A program made the position numbers and the translations under genes. Under the pieces are notes generated by a model. It saw only the letters and a program-made list of their open reading frames with translations. It made no database searches and was not told where the DNA came from. Positions 42,201 to 55,438 of a stretch of DNA of 64,000 bases are shown one piece after another (the stretch's first letter is position 1; each line of letters begins with the position of its first letter). Origin of the DNA: Azolla caroliniana (taxonomy: Eukaryota; Polypodiophyta); assembly GCA_043228905.1 (NCBI GenBank), contig JBHGNT010000001.1, positions 11,160,001 to 11,224,000 of the forward strand, given 5' to 3'.

Positions 42201-45200
42201 ATCCCTTTAGATTATAAATTTCCTGCAAGGCAAAAAACCTAACCTGGTGAAAGCATCTGATAAAGTAGCTCATTTTCAGCTCATATTCTTCCTTCCTGTG
42301 TAGGTGGCGAATTCACTTCTCCTAACCAGGAAAGGTTTCATCATTATAAGGTACCTAATAATGTTTTTTAAATACTTCTCAAAATGACTCATGGAGAGAA
42401 AACATCACGCTTTATGTGAAAGGCTCAAAATTAAAACTGCTAAGGAGTGAGCTACTTCTGCTCATAAGCGACAACCTCCATTGACAGGACCTATGGAGAT
42501 TTGACTTGAATACAAATGCTTGGGAACAATTGGTATTGAAGGGATGCCCTGGTGCTCGTTCAGGTCATAGAATGGTAATAATGTGCCTGTGCTTTCCTTT
42601 TTTTCATCTGATTTGGCAGAAGTATGCCTTCTCTTCTCAATTTTATTTTTCTAGATACTCTTTGTAAGTTCATGCCTCAAGGTTTTGCGTTGATAAGATT
42701 TTCAGTGCTTGTAGGTTCTTTATAAGCATAAGATCATTTTATTTGGTGGATTCTATGATACACTTCGAGAAGTGAGGTAAGTATACCATTGGTTTTCCAA
42801 GCAGAATACAGCCTAATTGCAGTTTCTATTTGCAAACCGCATATAAGTCAGCAATCTTATAGTTTATTTTACTTAGTAATTTAAGGGTTCTATTGATGGA
42901 TTTGTATATAGTCAAGTCATAAACTACTGTCATGATTAACTAATAAACTGTGTCCATGCAATATTCACGTACAATTTGGACTCAATTTCTCATCAAATTA
43001 TGATGCTATAATGCTATTTAGTATAATATCTGAGTTTGTCATGCATTCATTATGCAAAATATTGATGGTTGAGAAACATGGGATGCCTTCCTAAAAACGA
43101 TTATCAATTTTGGATTGTGATGTATTTTTGGATTGGAAAAGGACATCTACATATACTGCTATCAGCTTTTAACCTTGTCAAGTTCTTTTGGCAGGTATTT
43201 CAATGACTTACACGTGCTTGATCTTGATGAATATAAGGTGTTTTCTGTGTTTGGATGCTGCATTGATTGCATGGTTTGTCCGTTTATAACACTTGTGCAT
43301 TTACTTTCAGTCAATGTTTATTGATATGTGAACAGTGGCAAGAAATCAAGCCAAAATTAGGTATGCCCTGGCCAAGTCATAGAAGTGGCTTCCAATTAGC
43401 AGTTCATGCTGATGAGGTTAGGCTGAAGGTTTTCAAGCTCAGGCAGATGTGATATCTCTCTCCAATAAAAGCTTATGTGTATTATGTTCTCGCTGCATTA
43501 TATATACAGATATTCTTATATGGTGGATATTTCAAGGATGCCAACTCCGAGAAAGACCCGGGTTCTGAAAAGGGTGTGGTACATGCTGACCTATGGGTGC
43601 TTGATCCCCGAAGTTGGGAGTGGAATAAGGTTAAACTTTCTTTTATGAATGGGTTTTGGTTCTTTAATCATCTTCTTTTCTTTAAACAAGTGTGTTTCAC
43701 TATTTGTTTTCTTCAACATAATTATTAACAGGAGAAAACTCTGAAACACCCCTGAGCCTTTTTGTATTTTCCCCAAATGCATGCAGGTTTTCGTAAATTC
43801 CCCAAGGTGCCCCAAGATGCCCCCAGTCAACCCCCTCTTCATACCCCCCTTTATCTTAATTATATTTGCTAATTCAGCAATTATGTCTTCAATTCATCCC
43901 CATTTCTGGCTTTCAGGGGCTCAAATCGGGCATTTGTGAAAATAAAAAAAAGTTGGGTACCTTGATTACTAAGCATACTGCATTGGAGTTAATATTGAAA
44001 GCTTTGGTCAACAGGTTAAAAAATTAGGTATGCCTCCTGGTGCACGTGCTGGTTTCTCCATGTGTACTCATAAGAAACGAGCTGTCCTCTTTGGGGGAGT
44101 TGTAGATACAGAAGAACAAGGTCAGTCATTTACTTGGGACTTTGACAGGATTATATTCTTTTGACTGTGCACAAACGTGTGGAAAATATAAGGATGATAA
44201 TGTTGGTTCTGATAGCTTTAAAAAGTTACTTAGCTTACCAGGGTCAGGGCTTAGCAAAAAACATTGGATACTGTTGTCCTGTGGTATGTTACCTTAAAAA
44301 TAAGTTCTACACTTACAGGAACTTTCATAGGCTTAAATATTCTTTCAATCATAATGCTGATATTTGCCACATCAAACAAATTTACATTAGGTTTTCTATG
44401 GTGTTATGAATATATTTGTGTAATTAGAGTTTATGAAACTTATATTATTATTATTATTATTGCTTATCTAAATGTTTGAGACTATATCATAGGTAATCAT
44501 CATATGCATATATTTTACTATGGTTTGTTGTTGCTCCTCTTTTGTTCCATTTAAAAAGAATTCAGTTGAGACAAGGAGCTTATGAATAATTACTTGATTT
44601 TGCTGCTGTCTTATCAACACCTTTTCTTCTCTGTTGACATTGCAGGGGATTTGCTTCGTAGTTTATTCTTGAATGAACTATATGCTTTTCAGATGGATAA
44701 TCGTCGCTGGTCGGTCTGTCTGTCTCTCTCATAATTACACTGTTTTGCTAGATATGTTCTATTTCATCTCTTTTTGTTATAACATGTGTTTGGTCTTGTT
44801 AGTGATGTTAAAAAATTTGAAATATGCACATTTTTAGTCTCAATGATTAAAAATAACTCAATGTGATGAAGCAGTCAATAAGGTTACGATATCCATTTGA
44901 ATTGATAGGCTTACCAATGATTATGGAAAATGAGTGAAGATTGAGGTTTTTTCTCTATGGCTTAAATAAGCTGTGTCAGAAGGGATATGAACTCAATGAT
45001 GTAGCAGAAATCGAATATATAAATGTATAATGTATGAGATAGGTAATAAGGAGAGCTGATTTAGAAGTTGGAAGCATACATGATTCTCTGTTCTTGTATT
45101 TTGTTGAATTCCATTTAGCTGCAGATAAATTAAAGTGTTGTAAACTGAATGTTTCCCATCTCCCTTTTTCCTCCAATCAAATGTTTTAAGAAAATGCAAA

Positions 45201-48200
45201 TTTAATAAATAGAAGTCATGTAAGCTTGACCAATGTTAAAGTAGAGAAAATTGTAAGAGTAATTATTGTTAGAAGCAACATGAAACTTATAAATGGCTAG
45301 AATAAGTACTTAATTGATATTTTTTAGAAAACCTCGATTTGTAACTACACCTTTACAAATTTTTAATTTATAAAACATCGTCAGAATTTGTAATGATATT
45401 TTTTAATTTGTGTCTTTCTGTTTACTTAACCAGGTATCCTTTGGAACTAAGAAAAGCAAAAGCACCAAAACAGAAGGTATAACTTTACCTCTTTTGTCCT
45501 GCTTCTATGCCTGAGATCACCTAATTTTGTTTCCTGTTTTTGAAATTAGAGCAAGACAAAGATTGTGCCTAAAGAATCTGATGGTTCCTGTGAACATGGA
45601 GAGAAAGGTGAAAAGAGCTTTCCTTTGTAAGAATGGTGTCTAGAATGTTTTATCTGAAACTTGGTTTGCTGCAGATATGGATGTTGAACCCTCCAGTTTC
45701 CGCAAGCTTATTGGCCAAGTGGAAGGAGCCACTCTAGATGATGATGGAATTGAGATTGATTGTGAAAGCGTTGACATAGGGTTTGCTGGAAAGGATGCAA
45801 GCAGTGGTATTTCTCCATCTTTGTCTTCTCCACAGGTATCCATATTTTTTGTTGTATAGATCTTGTCAATCCTGCGTGACTTAATGGTTTGCTATGATTT
45901 TTACGCTTTATAAAGTTATAGGTGTATGCCTGCAAATATAAGAAATTAAAATTAAGTATTGTGCTTCATTGCTAGGTTAAACCTTGTGGTCGAATCAATG
46001 CTTGCATGGCTGTTGCAAAAGACACCCTTTATTTATATGGAGGTCTTATGGAAGTTGGAGATAGAGAGGTTACATTAGATGATCTTTACACACTTGATCT
46101 TAATAAACTGGATGAATGGAAATGTGTAATTGAGGTAATCCATTCATTGATATACCCTTCTCTAGTGTGTTGTAAAAGTAGAAAGTGCTCACCAGTTTCA
46201 GGATTGATTTTAGGCAACTAAGAGCGAGTGGATTGATCCTAAGGACGAGGAGGATTCTGATGAAGAAACTGATGAGGGAACTGATGAGGAGAGCAGTGGT
46301 GAAGACGAAGATGATGAAGAAGTCCAGGTGTGTTTAAGGATGATGAGTTATATATGTGAGTGTTATCCTGTGATCACTGTACACATATTCTAGTGCTATG
46401 CAGATTTGAGATCTTTATTTATTTCCATGCATGCTATATTGTGATAATTATGCATATTCTTGATTTATGAAAGATATAGCATGGTTTGGGTTCTTGTATG
46501 TTGGATTTATTGAGATATGGCTGTGAACCTTTGAAGGATGGAAAGATGGCAATGCTCTCTGCTGCAGAAGAGACAGCAGCTCTAATAAGAGGTGAAGGCA
46601 AAAAAATGCTTCGGAAGGAAAGAAAACAGAAAATTGAAACCTTGCGATCAGAATTGGGTTTGGCAGACCTGCAACGCACCCCAAAGGTTTGATTTTCTTA
46701 CATACCAATTCCATATGATTTTTGAACCGCTAATATGTGTGTTATTTCTTATATACAAATTTGTCATCCTCAGCCTGGTGAAAGTTTGAAGGACTTTTTT
46801 AACCGCACAAGTGTGTATTGGCAAATGGCTGCTTATGAGCATACACAACATACTGGAAAGGTACTCTTCTTAGAACACATTGCACCATTGCATTAAGTCA
46901 TTTAGAGTTATATATGTGTATGCATAGAAATTCTTATGATAGAGTAAGCAAGTGTTATCGTGGGTTCTAAGGGACAACACTGATTTTAGAGAGTCAACTA
47001 CAGCCAACTAAAAGGCCACACTCTAGTTGATTGTACTTCATAAGAGGGTGTATCTGGGCTGGTTAAGAATTGGTTAAGGGCAAAAGCTGCCTTATGGATG
47101 GTTCGTGGGACATAGATTAGCCAATAGAACCTGAGGCTTGATGCTCAGGTACTTGTGTTAGAGCTTAATCCTAATGTAAGTGAATGATAAGGAAATATAA
47201 GATAGGTATATAGAGAAGAGAGAGAAAGAAGGGACCCCCGAGCGAAGGGATCGAGATGGACTCGAGCCTCGATCGGTGTCCCATACGTCCGCCATGGCAT
47301 CGAGTTGTACCTGGTACTGGCATGCTTGTTACAAGAGTTGATCACCACAAGATCAGAGTCTCGACGTACTCGATAATGTGCCAAATGAAGGTAGCTAAGC
47401 CTCATGTTTATAGACAGACCTAAGGCCCCTAAGCAAGTTCATACTTGGCTCTTATGGGTTGTCTCAATTCCTAGGATTAAAAGTAATCTTCCCTTCTTTA
47501 CACTCCCGTTTAACCCTCACACTTTATCCACATGTATAGAATACTACGGTACAAACTTACCACAGGATAATTTATGGTTATTACCTGTAACAACTTGACC
47601 CATGGTTAACATGTACTTCAGCAATCAATCACTCAATAATTAATGTATAATGGAGAGAGGGAGTATGTACAAAGCCTAACTGCATAAAGCCTCAACTACT
47701 CTCTCTCTCTCTCTCTCTCTCTCTTCCCTACATAAAATGGAGAATTAATACAAGTGGTACAAAGCTTCAAATATCGTGGTATTAATGCCCCTTCGACAAA
47801 TAGGTGGAATGTATGCTGAGTTCAGAAATCATGCAGGTTGGAACAGTTATTATACGTTTGAGAATCAATGCAAACAAAGTGATATTCAAGGATGGGAAAT
47901 GCAAATGCAATGCGGCTTGACTTCAAGTAGGTTGGAGTAGTTATTATATGTTTGAGAATCAATGCAAACAATGTGATACTTGAGGATGGGAAGTGAGATT
48001 GTTATTCAATTGCTATGGTGGTCCAAGTGTTGCTTTATAGGATTGAAGTGAGAGGTGGCATCATCTCACTTAGTGCATGGAATGAAATAAAGATTTATTT
48101 ATTTAAATTGTAGATAATTGGGAGTTAAATCCTCAACATCCTATCTTGTCATGCTATTAGGAACATGTGCTCAACCCATAGAGGTGCTAGCTTTGCAAAG

Positions 48201-50197
48201 AGTATACAAGTACGTCATAAAAATCAAGAATATGCCTGATCATAGATTGCCAAAACAGGCTCAGAACATGGGATGCAAGATACAAAAAACTAAATTGACA
48301 AATCTTCTCATTTGGCTAGGTGTATGACATTATAAAATCATTTAAAAGATGGGGAGTAAATGATGGAGGAACTCTCAGGTGATGCAAAAATATGGATAGG
48401 TTACCAGAGACACTACCTAAAGATCAAGTGGCAGGATGCCAAAATATCAAAATTGGAATACTACATTGCAAATGTCAATCTTCAAAATTGAAAAAAGGCC
48501 AAAACACATCCAATGACATATTACTACCCATGAGCCTGGGCTCTCAAAGAGCCGTAAGACTTCGGCAAACTTGCTCATATACTAGTTGCTGAGGTAACAT
48601 GATGGCATCGTCACTCAAGTTTGGATATGCAAGGGATGCAATGAAAACGTAGTGTAGGATGAATATTGATTATAAATTTTGGATATGCAAGGGATGCAAT
48701 GACGTAGTGTAGGATGAATATCTATTATATTCTATAATATTTATATAGGTGTGGGTGATGGAGGAGATATCTTGCCTCCATCATATGCTTTGTACTGTTA
48801 TTTCTGGTTAACTTCTACATTATTAGTTGCTGAGGTAGCATGATGGCATCGTCACTCAAGTTTGGATATGCAAGGGATGCAATGAAAACGTAGTGTAGGA
48901 TGAATATCTATTATAAATTTTGAATATGCAAGGGATGCAATGACGTAGTGTAGGATGAATATCTATTATAAATGATAAAATATCTATTATATTCTATAAT
49001 ATTTATATAGGTGTGGGTGATGGAGGAGAGATCTTGCCTCCATCATATGCTTTGTACTGTTATTTCTGGTTAACTTCTACATTGCTCTTGAATGAGCCTT
49101 ATATACTCTAATTTTGAGCCTTGATGTACCCATTGGAAGCTAATTGTATTCATAGGAAACAATGCCCCTTCCCTTTTTACATTTCTAAACTCTACTTATC
49201 GATTGGCCAGCTAGATTGCCAACACATGGCATGATTGTGGTACAATGGCTTTGTTGCAAACAGATACCCTGAAAAGAGAAATTTTGTCAAAACTGTTGGA
49301 CGGCCGAAATTGGCTAGTGTGTTGCCCATTTGTTGTCCATAAATAAGTTATTGGGTGAATGAGTGTGTGCGCTTAAGTGCTTCTATGGTAATCTCGTAGA
49401 GATATTGTGTTGGAGGATCGCCCCATGTTCTCTCAAAATATCATGAAGATATTTTGGCAACTGTGCGTAGCTATGATATCGTTGGTCCTCATATTCGATT
49501 ACGCCGCGTAGTGTGGGAAACCCTTGCTTAAAGAGGCAATGATATTTTCGTATTTTATGAAAAACAGTACAATGACAAACATAATGTTATTCAGATTCAA
49601 CTTCCTGATCACTAAATTGGAAAATTCTAGCTTCTAGAGGTATTCATGCATATCTGCTATCTCAATCTCTAACTGTGGGCCAGCTACCTGATTGTCAAGC
49701 TGTCGTCTTGTGAACGAAACAGTCCTTGAGACTTATTGGCTAACCTATGTGCCTAGCACTATCTGTAAGGCAGCTTTCGTCAATATCTTAATCCTAAAAA
49801 ACCCTCATTTGGTATTATGCCACTCTTTAACTTTTAGAGAAGGCTTGATACCTGTGTTTACGATTTACAAAAGTTTCTCATGCAAATTTAATGGAAGTTT
49901 TTCTTTATCTCTTTAACATGAACTAAATTGTTTTTGTATGATATATAAGGAACTACGCAAGGATGGATTTGATCTTGCTGATGGACGATATAGGGAATTG
50001 AAGCCTATTCTAGATGAGGTGATTACAGTGATCAATGTTGTGCACAGATTGGAAAGTGGTATTGCTACTAAACTTTTTTTCATGTTTTGAAATAGCTTGC
50101 TAAACTAGAAGCTGAACAAAAGGACGAAGAGGAAGAGAATGCTCAAGTTTTGAAGTCTAGGAAGGCAAAAGAAAAAGCCCGAAGCTCGAATCGATAA
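39215..50197 (+). CDS. Kelch-repeat protein, KLHDC4-like, 21 exons, 658 aa
   Basis: Exons: 39215-39349, 39715-39801, 41768-41836, 41930-42062, 42304-42350, 42488-42574, 42715-42776, 43195-43237, 43336-43416, 43510-43629, 44015-44120, 44646-44709, 45434-45476, 45550-45607, 45675-45835, 45976-46134, 46214-46327, 46537-46686, 46774-46860, 49950-50018, 50096-50197. All are GT-AG and the phases join without a break. The protein has a Lys-rich N-terminus (MAGKKQKKPGKGKEKTE); a kelch beta-propeller over residues about 75-480 with repeated G-G and W/Y landmarks (LVIYGGEYYNGD, IILFGGFYDTLREV, IFLYGGYFKDANSEK, AVLFGGVVD, LYLYGGLMEVGD); an acidic stretch (about 490-523); and a basic, helical C-terminus. 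The order, length and C-terminal YWQMAAYEHTQHTGKELRKDG match the plant kelch-domain-4-like family (about 660 aa). The molecular role of that family is poorly known. The nucleus or nucleolus is a guess from the Lys-rich ends. Confidence 0.93.
40230..40558 (+). mobile_element. Candidate solo LTR in kelch intron 2 (329 bp)
   Basis: It starts TGTGACAACACCCCGTACCC, a style common for plant gypsy LTRs, and ends CCGACTTACA. CATTT flanks it on both sides (40225-40229 and 40559-40563), a possible 5-bp target-site duplication. There is no element body. The match was found by searching for a fitting right end, so chance is possible. Confidence 0.45.
46861..49949. other. Kelch intron 19 (3.1 kb) enlarged by repeats
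   Basis: Flanked by GTACTC at 46861 and ATATAAG at 49949. It contains a GC-richer, LTR-like block (about 47150-47400), a ~95-bp direct duplication (TTATTAT(A/T)YGTTTGAGAATCAATG at about 47840 and 47940), a (CT)n tract (47700-47725), a decayed protein-like stretch (about 48118-48590, containing QRVYKYVIKIKNMPDHRLP, which recalls retroelement-associated proteins), and a 241-bp tandem duplication. All other introns of the gene except intron 2 are below 1.1 kb. Confidence 0.7.
48584..49083. repeat. 241-bp tandem duplication in kelch intron 19
   Basis: AGTTGCTGAGGTARCATGAT begins at 48584 and 48825. The copies stay nearly the same through TTATTTCTGGTTAACTTCTAC. Each copy contains a shorter internal repeat (TATGCAAGGGATGCAATGA...CGTAGTGTAGGATGAATAT, twice). 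The second copy has a ~17-bp extra segment near 48970. Confidence 0.9.
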
Positions 50198-53100
50198 TTA
50201 TTGTAAATCTATCAGCATAAAAAAGAAAAAAATGGCTTGGGTCTCCAATGGCCTGCCTTAGCTCAATTTTGTAACACTTATATTGAAAGTAGTGCAGACA
50301 AGGTTTTTGACAAGCAAAAATGCTTTTGGTGGTCATTCTTAATGTTCATTTTACATATTAATAGTTACTTGGGATAACATAAGCATCTTGTATCTGATGT
50401 GGTATAGCTTCATTATTGTTTCACATTGATAATGTTATTATAATGAGAAATCCAGATTTATTTATTCTCTTGCAACATGTACTGAAAATACCAATTTAAA
50501 TAGGATAACTTCTCTGACCATATGTGGTATCCTGCCTCAGATTAGAGCTCTTAAAGTTTTTGCACCATTTGAACTCAAATTTATATAACATCTTTTCAGC
50601 ATCCTATTGGAAGAATATCACCTCAATATTGCTGGGTGCATGCCGTGTATGTATGAGTTTGGTTGTATGTTAAGGCATGTGGTATTGAGCTGAAAAAGTC
50701 ATGCTCCAGTGAGTGAATTAAAAACTATTTAAGGGAGAACTGACATTGGTCTAGTAATATGCGTTTTATTATATTGATATCAATGATCCAATCCAACATA
50801 TGACACTGATCATGGGATGTAAAAGCTAAGAAGTCTTAGCATGATCACTATCTAGTTCTACTTAGGATATTAGCGAGATTTCTTCAATTATGTAGGGTGT
50901 TCTAGATCAATCTTGAATGTGCTAACTCTTCATCATGTGGTTTTTTAGTGGTTTTCCAACATAATTTGCCTATTCCAATGAGAAAAAAAGGTTCACCTTT
51001 GTAAGAGGTATGAATTGTGGCATTAACTTCCCCTTAGAAAACATGTCACAATAATGTGCCCAATAAGAGCATTGATATTAGTTAACTTGCCTCTTTGCCA
51101 ATAGCCTTTTTATTTTCATGCACTATGAATGGAAGGTGAGATATAACGAAAAGATAATCTAGATTGCATGATGCCCACTAATAAATAACTTCCATGGATA
51201 TATTGTACTCGGCTAAGCCATACATAGCATGCTTGATACCATCACAAAGACCCCATTAATACCTAGTATCTTTACACTGTGGCCATGTGCAATACATATA
51301 GGTATCAATCTGACAATTTCCTACACAGTTCACCCCTTCACATATTTTTTTCAAAGCTAAACTTTTTTTGATGGAGACGGCTATATTATCATACTTTTGC
51401 GTGTGGGTGCTTCTTGTTACAATATTATTTGAAGATTGCTCTTGGGAAATGCTAGTAGGGTTTTTCGAAATCTTGTGGTAGTGCTTGTTTTTTAATGTGT
51501 GACAATGTTCACTAGACATTTCATCCACATTTATAAGGTTAATGATGTTTGAAAGGTGTGAAGTTAGTTGGAGACATAGACAAATTGGTTCTCAAATGTA
51601 AAACAACCTATTATTATCGTTGTGGATAATTCAGGAGTGAAGTGACAATGCCGTCAGGTAGTTTCCAAATCTTGGTGGTTCTATCTAAGCAGACACGACA
51701 AATCACTACGGATTGCATATTTCCCGCGGCTTTTTCATTTTTAAATAAGTATTCCATCCTCCATCCCTATGTATTTCACCACTTTAAATTAAGCACATAC
51801 ACAAAACTTCCTCTTGCTCCCAATCAAGAAAACCTACCCAAATTCTTCATCACAATGTCACAAATCACGAGATCTTCAACCTTTGCAAAATGTAGTATTA
51901 ATTAACTTAGGAAGTACATACTTTGTTATCCTACACATTCTTTTCGCACAAACAACGAGATTATGGTCCACTTGGATTTGAGCAATTAGCATTCTAGGAC
52001 CTTGAGGTGCAAGCTCATCCATCCCTATAAGGCTAAGGATGAGGTAAGATGGATAGGGCACATCATAGGATTCATGACAAATGGCTTTTAACTCACGTTC
52101 CGAGTACCAAGAATGTTTCAAAAGAAGGGGCATACAACACGAATGTGTTGTTTTAATGGGGTAGGGATCGTAGGGACAGGGGGTGTACTCTGGTTATCTC
52201 TATTATTGGATTATATATTCTTGATTAGAATCGATAATAAAGTCATTACCATTCAATTATCGACAGGCATTCCTGTACAATCCATTATGTAATCAAAACT
52301 AGCGATTCGATTTGGGTGACACAAAACCAATCGCGTGGCAATTCTTCAGAATTAGCAGAATTAGCATTGCGATTACAAAGATTAGGTATAGTTCAGAATT
52401 AGCAACCTTAGCCAAACAACAGCAATATTTACTGGAAAAGAATGCATGTCAAGACGGTGTGGAGGTTCATGTATTGACATGACCCTGTCCACATGATTTA
52501 ATGTATTCGTAAAAAGTTGGAAAGCAAACTCAAAACTTAATCAATTGAAATGCTAGTTGTAGAGACTCAAGAGAATTGCATAAATAAATAAAAAACAGCA
52601 CAAAAACTTTTGATTAATTGACTGTTCATTTCCATTTGCAAAGCAATTCACATAATTAAAACCCAGTCTACTGGTGGAAGACTGAAGACCACAGAAGAAG
52701 AAGAAGAAGAAAGAAGACAGGAAAAGGTCACTCCAAACACCGAAGAGCAGAGATAGAGGGAGGAGATCTGCATTGTCTTGATTTTTTTAACACCAACACA
52801 CCTAAAACTCTAAAATAGAAATTTCAAGACCATACACTCAGAGCCGAAATCTAGAGCAGAGGAATGAAAACAAAATAATTAATCCTAGAAGTTAGACAAC
52901 TATATATACTAACCCTTCATCTAATTAAGTACCCCCAACCAGTCTAAAAAGAAACAAAACAGAAAACTGGGTCCAATCCAGTCCAACCCCTTCAAGTTGA
53001 ACCCAAATTGGATAGAATCAAAATGCTATTCAATTGAACATCGAATGCAATTAGATCAAACGCATGTCTGATTGGATTCAATGCTATGGAATCAATTCCA

Positions 53101-53221
53101 TTTCAACTGCATGAAAAGAAACTACGCCAATTCGAATCAGATTTGACTGATGCGACACCCAGATTGTAATTGGATCAGCTGAATAGAAAAACGACAATAC
53201 TAATAATCAGACACACTAGAG
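50198..53221. other. Intergenic region between convergent genes
   Basis: Holds the 3' UTR of the kelch gene on the left (ending perhaps near 50460) and, on the right, the 3' UTR of the coiled-coil gene. Short minus-strand frames at 51528-51256 and 52133-51876 look like scraps of a decayed transposon protein, but match nothing I recognise. A (GAA)n tract lies at 52692-52710. No RNA gene was seen. Confidence 0.45.
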
Positions 53222-55438
53222 CTAAAGCTGCATTCCCGAGATCTTGACTTTAACTGTTTTGGCATCGCGTCCCTTCTTATTCTTTCTTTTGTTCTTCGTG
53301 TTAGTTACATTACTACTAGCATTTGTCGCCATGCATGGCTTTTGTTCCACGCTCAAAAACACAGACAAGTCCTTCTGCAGAGAAACCATCATATCCAAGA
53401 CTTGAGAAGCTTTCTTCAGAGCTCCCTCTTTGGCAACCAAGGCAGCTTCCATCGCAGTCTCCTTCTCAGCCATGGCTGCAACCTTGCTCTCTAAAACGTT
53501 TATTTTTTGCAGTTGCTTTTCTACTACAGCTTTACTCTCTTTCTTCAACTTCTTCTCTTCCTCTTCAACTATAAGAAGCTCTCCTCTTAGAGTGCATATC
53601 TGTGATTCTGCTTGCTTCACCATAGCGTCCTTCTCTGCAACTTCCATGATAGCTTTTTCCACTTTGGCCGCAGCCATGCTTTTACTGGTCTTAAGATCAT
53701 CCATCAGAACTAGAAGCTTTTCATTGAGATCATCCTCTACACGAGTAAATTCTTCCTTTGCAGCTCTAAACTCCCTTTTTGTCACTTCGGCTAAGGATCG
53801 AAGAGAATCAGTACAAGAAGTCAGCATTTTTATCTCCGATTCCATCTCTCTCATTCGATTTTGGCATTCCTTCTTCTGAGTTTCCAGCTCTGTAGAAATC
53901 TCTTGAAGATTTTTTAACTCTTCTTGAAGATGGTGAGACTCTGCTTTGGCTATCGAAAGCTCCATGTGAAGAGAAACAGATCTAGATCTCAGCTGTTCAT
54001 TGATCGCCTGTGCAGAAGAAAGATCTACATTAAGACTCGAAACCTCCTCCATCACCATTTCTTTCTGACATTCGCACTCGGAAGAAACCATCTCCGCATG
54101 TAGAAGCGCGTTCTGCAAATTCCTCATCTTTTCCGTGACTCCATGAATTTCCATTTTCAGACACTCCTCTCTATCACGAAGGTTCTTGTTTTGCCTACGG
54201 AGTTCCAAAGCTTCGTCCTTAGCTCGTTTGGAGGAACTCCTCTCTGCATTCAGAAGATCCATAGTCTTCTCGTGATCAACGCGTAGAATTTTCAGAGCTG
54301 AATCGACAATAACCTTCTCTGACAGTATTTCCTCTTTCTCCGACCTAAACTGGACCTCCATGGCCGATTCTCTTTCTTCAAACTCAACCTTCATCTTTTC
54401 TGTTTCAGCAGCCATGTCTGAAACCTGAGATAGAAGAGCCTCTGAATATTTCTCTAAAGTTATTTGGTCGAATCGGAGCTTAGAGATGTCTTTAATTAGC
54501 TTCTCTTTCTCAGCTGTAATGGCATTTTTCTGACTGTCGGACTCGGAAAGCTTTGCCCGAAGAGTACGCGCTTCTCTCTCGAATGTGTTTTTGTCTTCCT
54601 CAAACCTCGCGTTGAGCTTCAGACGCTGTTCTTTCTCGTCTTCCGCTGCCTTTCTTTGCTGATCAGCTTTTGCAATGGCCTTGGACATTTCGTCTCTGAG
54701 AGCCTTTTCACCCAAGCGAAAGCTCTCGACGAGGTCTTCAAGGCGCAACTTCTCTTGCAACAAGCTATCCATCTCCGCAATCAAGGTTTTTTTCTCTGTA
54801 GAGATTACCTCTGTTTCTTGTCTGAGACGAGAAGCTTCTTCGGCGAGCATGCTGTTGGTATTCTGAAGGTTCTCAACCATAGCTTGGAGACGATCCTCAG
54901 AAGCAAGGAAAGACGCCGATTTCTCTTTCAGCTCCGATCGAGTAGTCTCTACCTCTTCTTCGAGCTCCTTGTTCTCGACTCGGAGAGATTCAGTCGTGTA
55001 GGTCGATGCTTGGAGTTGAATATTGAGAGCTTGGATGGACGATTCCATCGCGGTTTGAGAAGAACGCAGGGAAGATACTTCTTTGACAAGCGTAGTGTTG
55101 AGCTCTTGGAGTTTGGAGATCTTCTCATTGTTGGAGAGAGCTCCATGGCGATGAAGATTACCAGCAGTGGAAATAGTATTAGGGTTCACATTCGAGCAGA
55201 TGTTCCGTTGAGAGGTATCAGAGTGGCAACGGAAAAGACGAGGGGAGAGAGGTTGGACAGGCGGAGCAGACGACGAGGATGAGGAAGAAGAATGAGATAT
55301 TAGCGAAGGATTCTGGCAATTGATCACAGAAGCATTCTCTTTCTCCATCGCTGGTTTGTTGCTAACGCTGTTTTCCGTTGCAGAAGGAGTGGCAGCAGCG
55401 GAAGAAGACCGAGGGTTTTTGCTTCTACGGAAATGCAT
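53222..55438 (-). CDS. Long coiled-coil protein, intronless, 738 aa, function unknown
   Basis: An uninterrupted minus-strand frame from the ATG at 55438. Residues 1-105 are Ser/Pro-rich low complexity (SSSSSSSSAPPVQPLSPRLF). Residues about 105-690 are continuous heptad-type coiled coil rich in Glu, Lys, Leu and Ala, with no Pro. The C-terminus (about 710-738) is basic (NKRKNKKGRDAKTVKVKI). There are no membrane segments and no signal peptide. Plants have many such filament-like or scaffold proteins (for example microtubule- or membrane-associated coiled-coil families), but no diagnostic motif lets me choose. Codon use and the intact length argue for a real gene. It converges with the kelch gene across a 3-kb gap. 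Confidence 0.85.
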   Translation of the reverse strand: MHFRRSKNPRSSSAAATPSATENSVSNKPAMEKENASVINCQNPSLISHSSSSSSSSAPPVQPLSPRLFRCHSDTSQRNICSNVNPNTISTAGNLHRHGALSNNEKISKLQELNTTLVKEVSSLRSSQTAMESSIQALNIQLQASTYTTESLRVENKELEEEVETTRSELKEKSASFLASEDRLQAMVENLQNTNSMLAEEASRLRQETEVISTEKKTLIAEMDSLLQEKLRLEDLVESFRLGEKALRDEMSKAIAKADQQRKAAEDEKEQRLKLNARFEEDKNTFEREARTLRAKLSESDSQKNAITAEKEKLIKDISKLRFDQITLEKYSEALLSQVSDMAAETEKMKVEFEERESAMEVQFRSEKEEILSEKVIVDSALKILRVDHEKTMDLLNAERSSSKRAKDEALELRRQNKNLRDREECLKMEIHGVTEKMRNLQNALLHAEMVSSECECQKEMVMEEVSSLNVDLSSAQAINEQLRSRSVSLHMELSIAKAESHHLQEELKNLQEISTELETQKKECQNRMREMESEIKMLTSCTDSLRSLAEVTKREFRAAKEEFTRVEDDLNEKLLVLMDDLKTSKSMAAAKVEKAIMEVAEKDAMVKQAESQICTLRGELLIVEEEEKKLKKESKAVVEKQLQKINVLESKVAAMAEKETAMEAALVAKEGALKKASQVLDMMVSLQKDLSVFLSVEQKPCMATNASSNVTNTKNKRKNKKGRDAKTVKVKISGMQL

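Noticed and set aside
43730-43870. C-rich stretch in kelch intron 10 as a possible MITE
   Set aside because: Some CCCCAA-type repetition and loose inverted similarity (CCTGAGCC / GGGGCTCA) are visible, but no consistent ends or target duplication could be defined.
54656-55282. Plus-strand frame of 208 codons opposite the coiled-coil gene (also 53430-53879)
   Set aside because: Antisense to strongly coding, Glu/Lys-rich sequence, which tends to leave the reverse strand open. No domain is recognisable.
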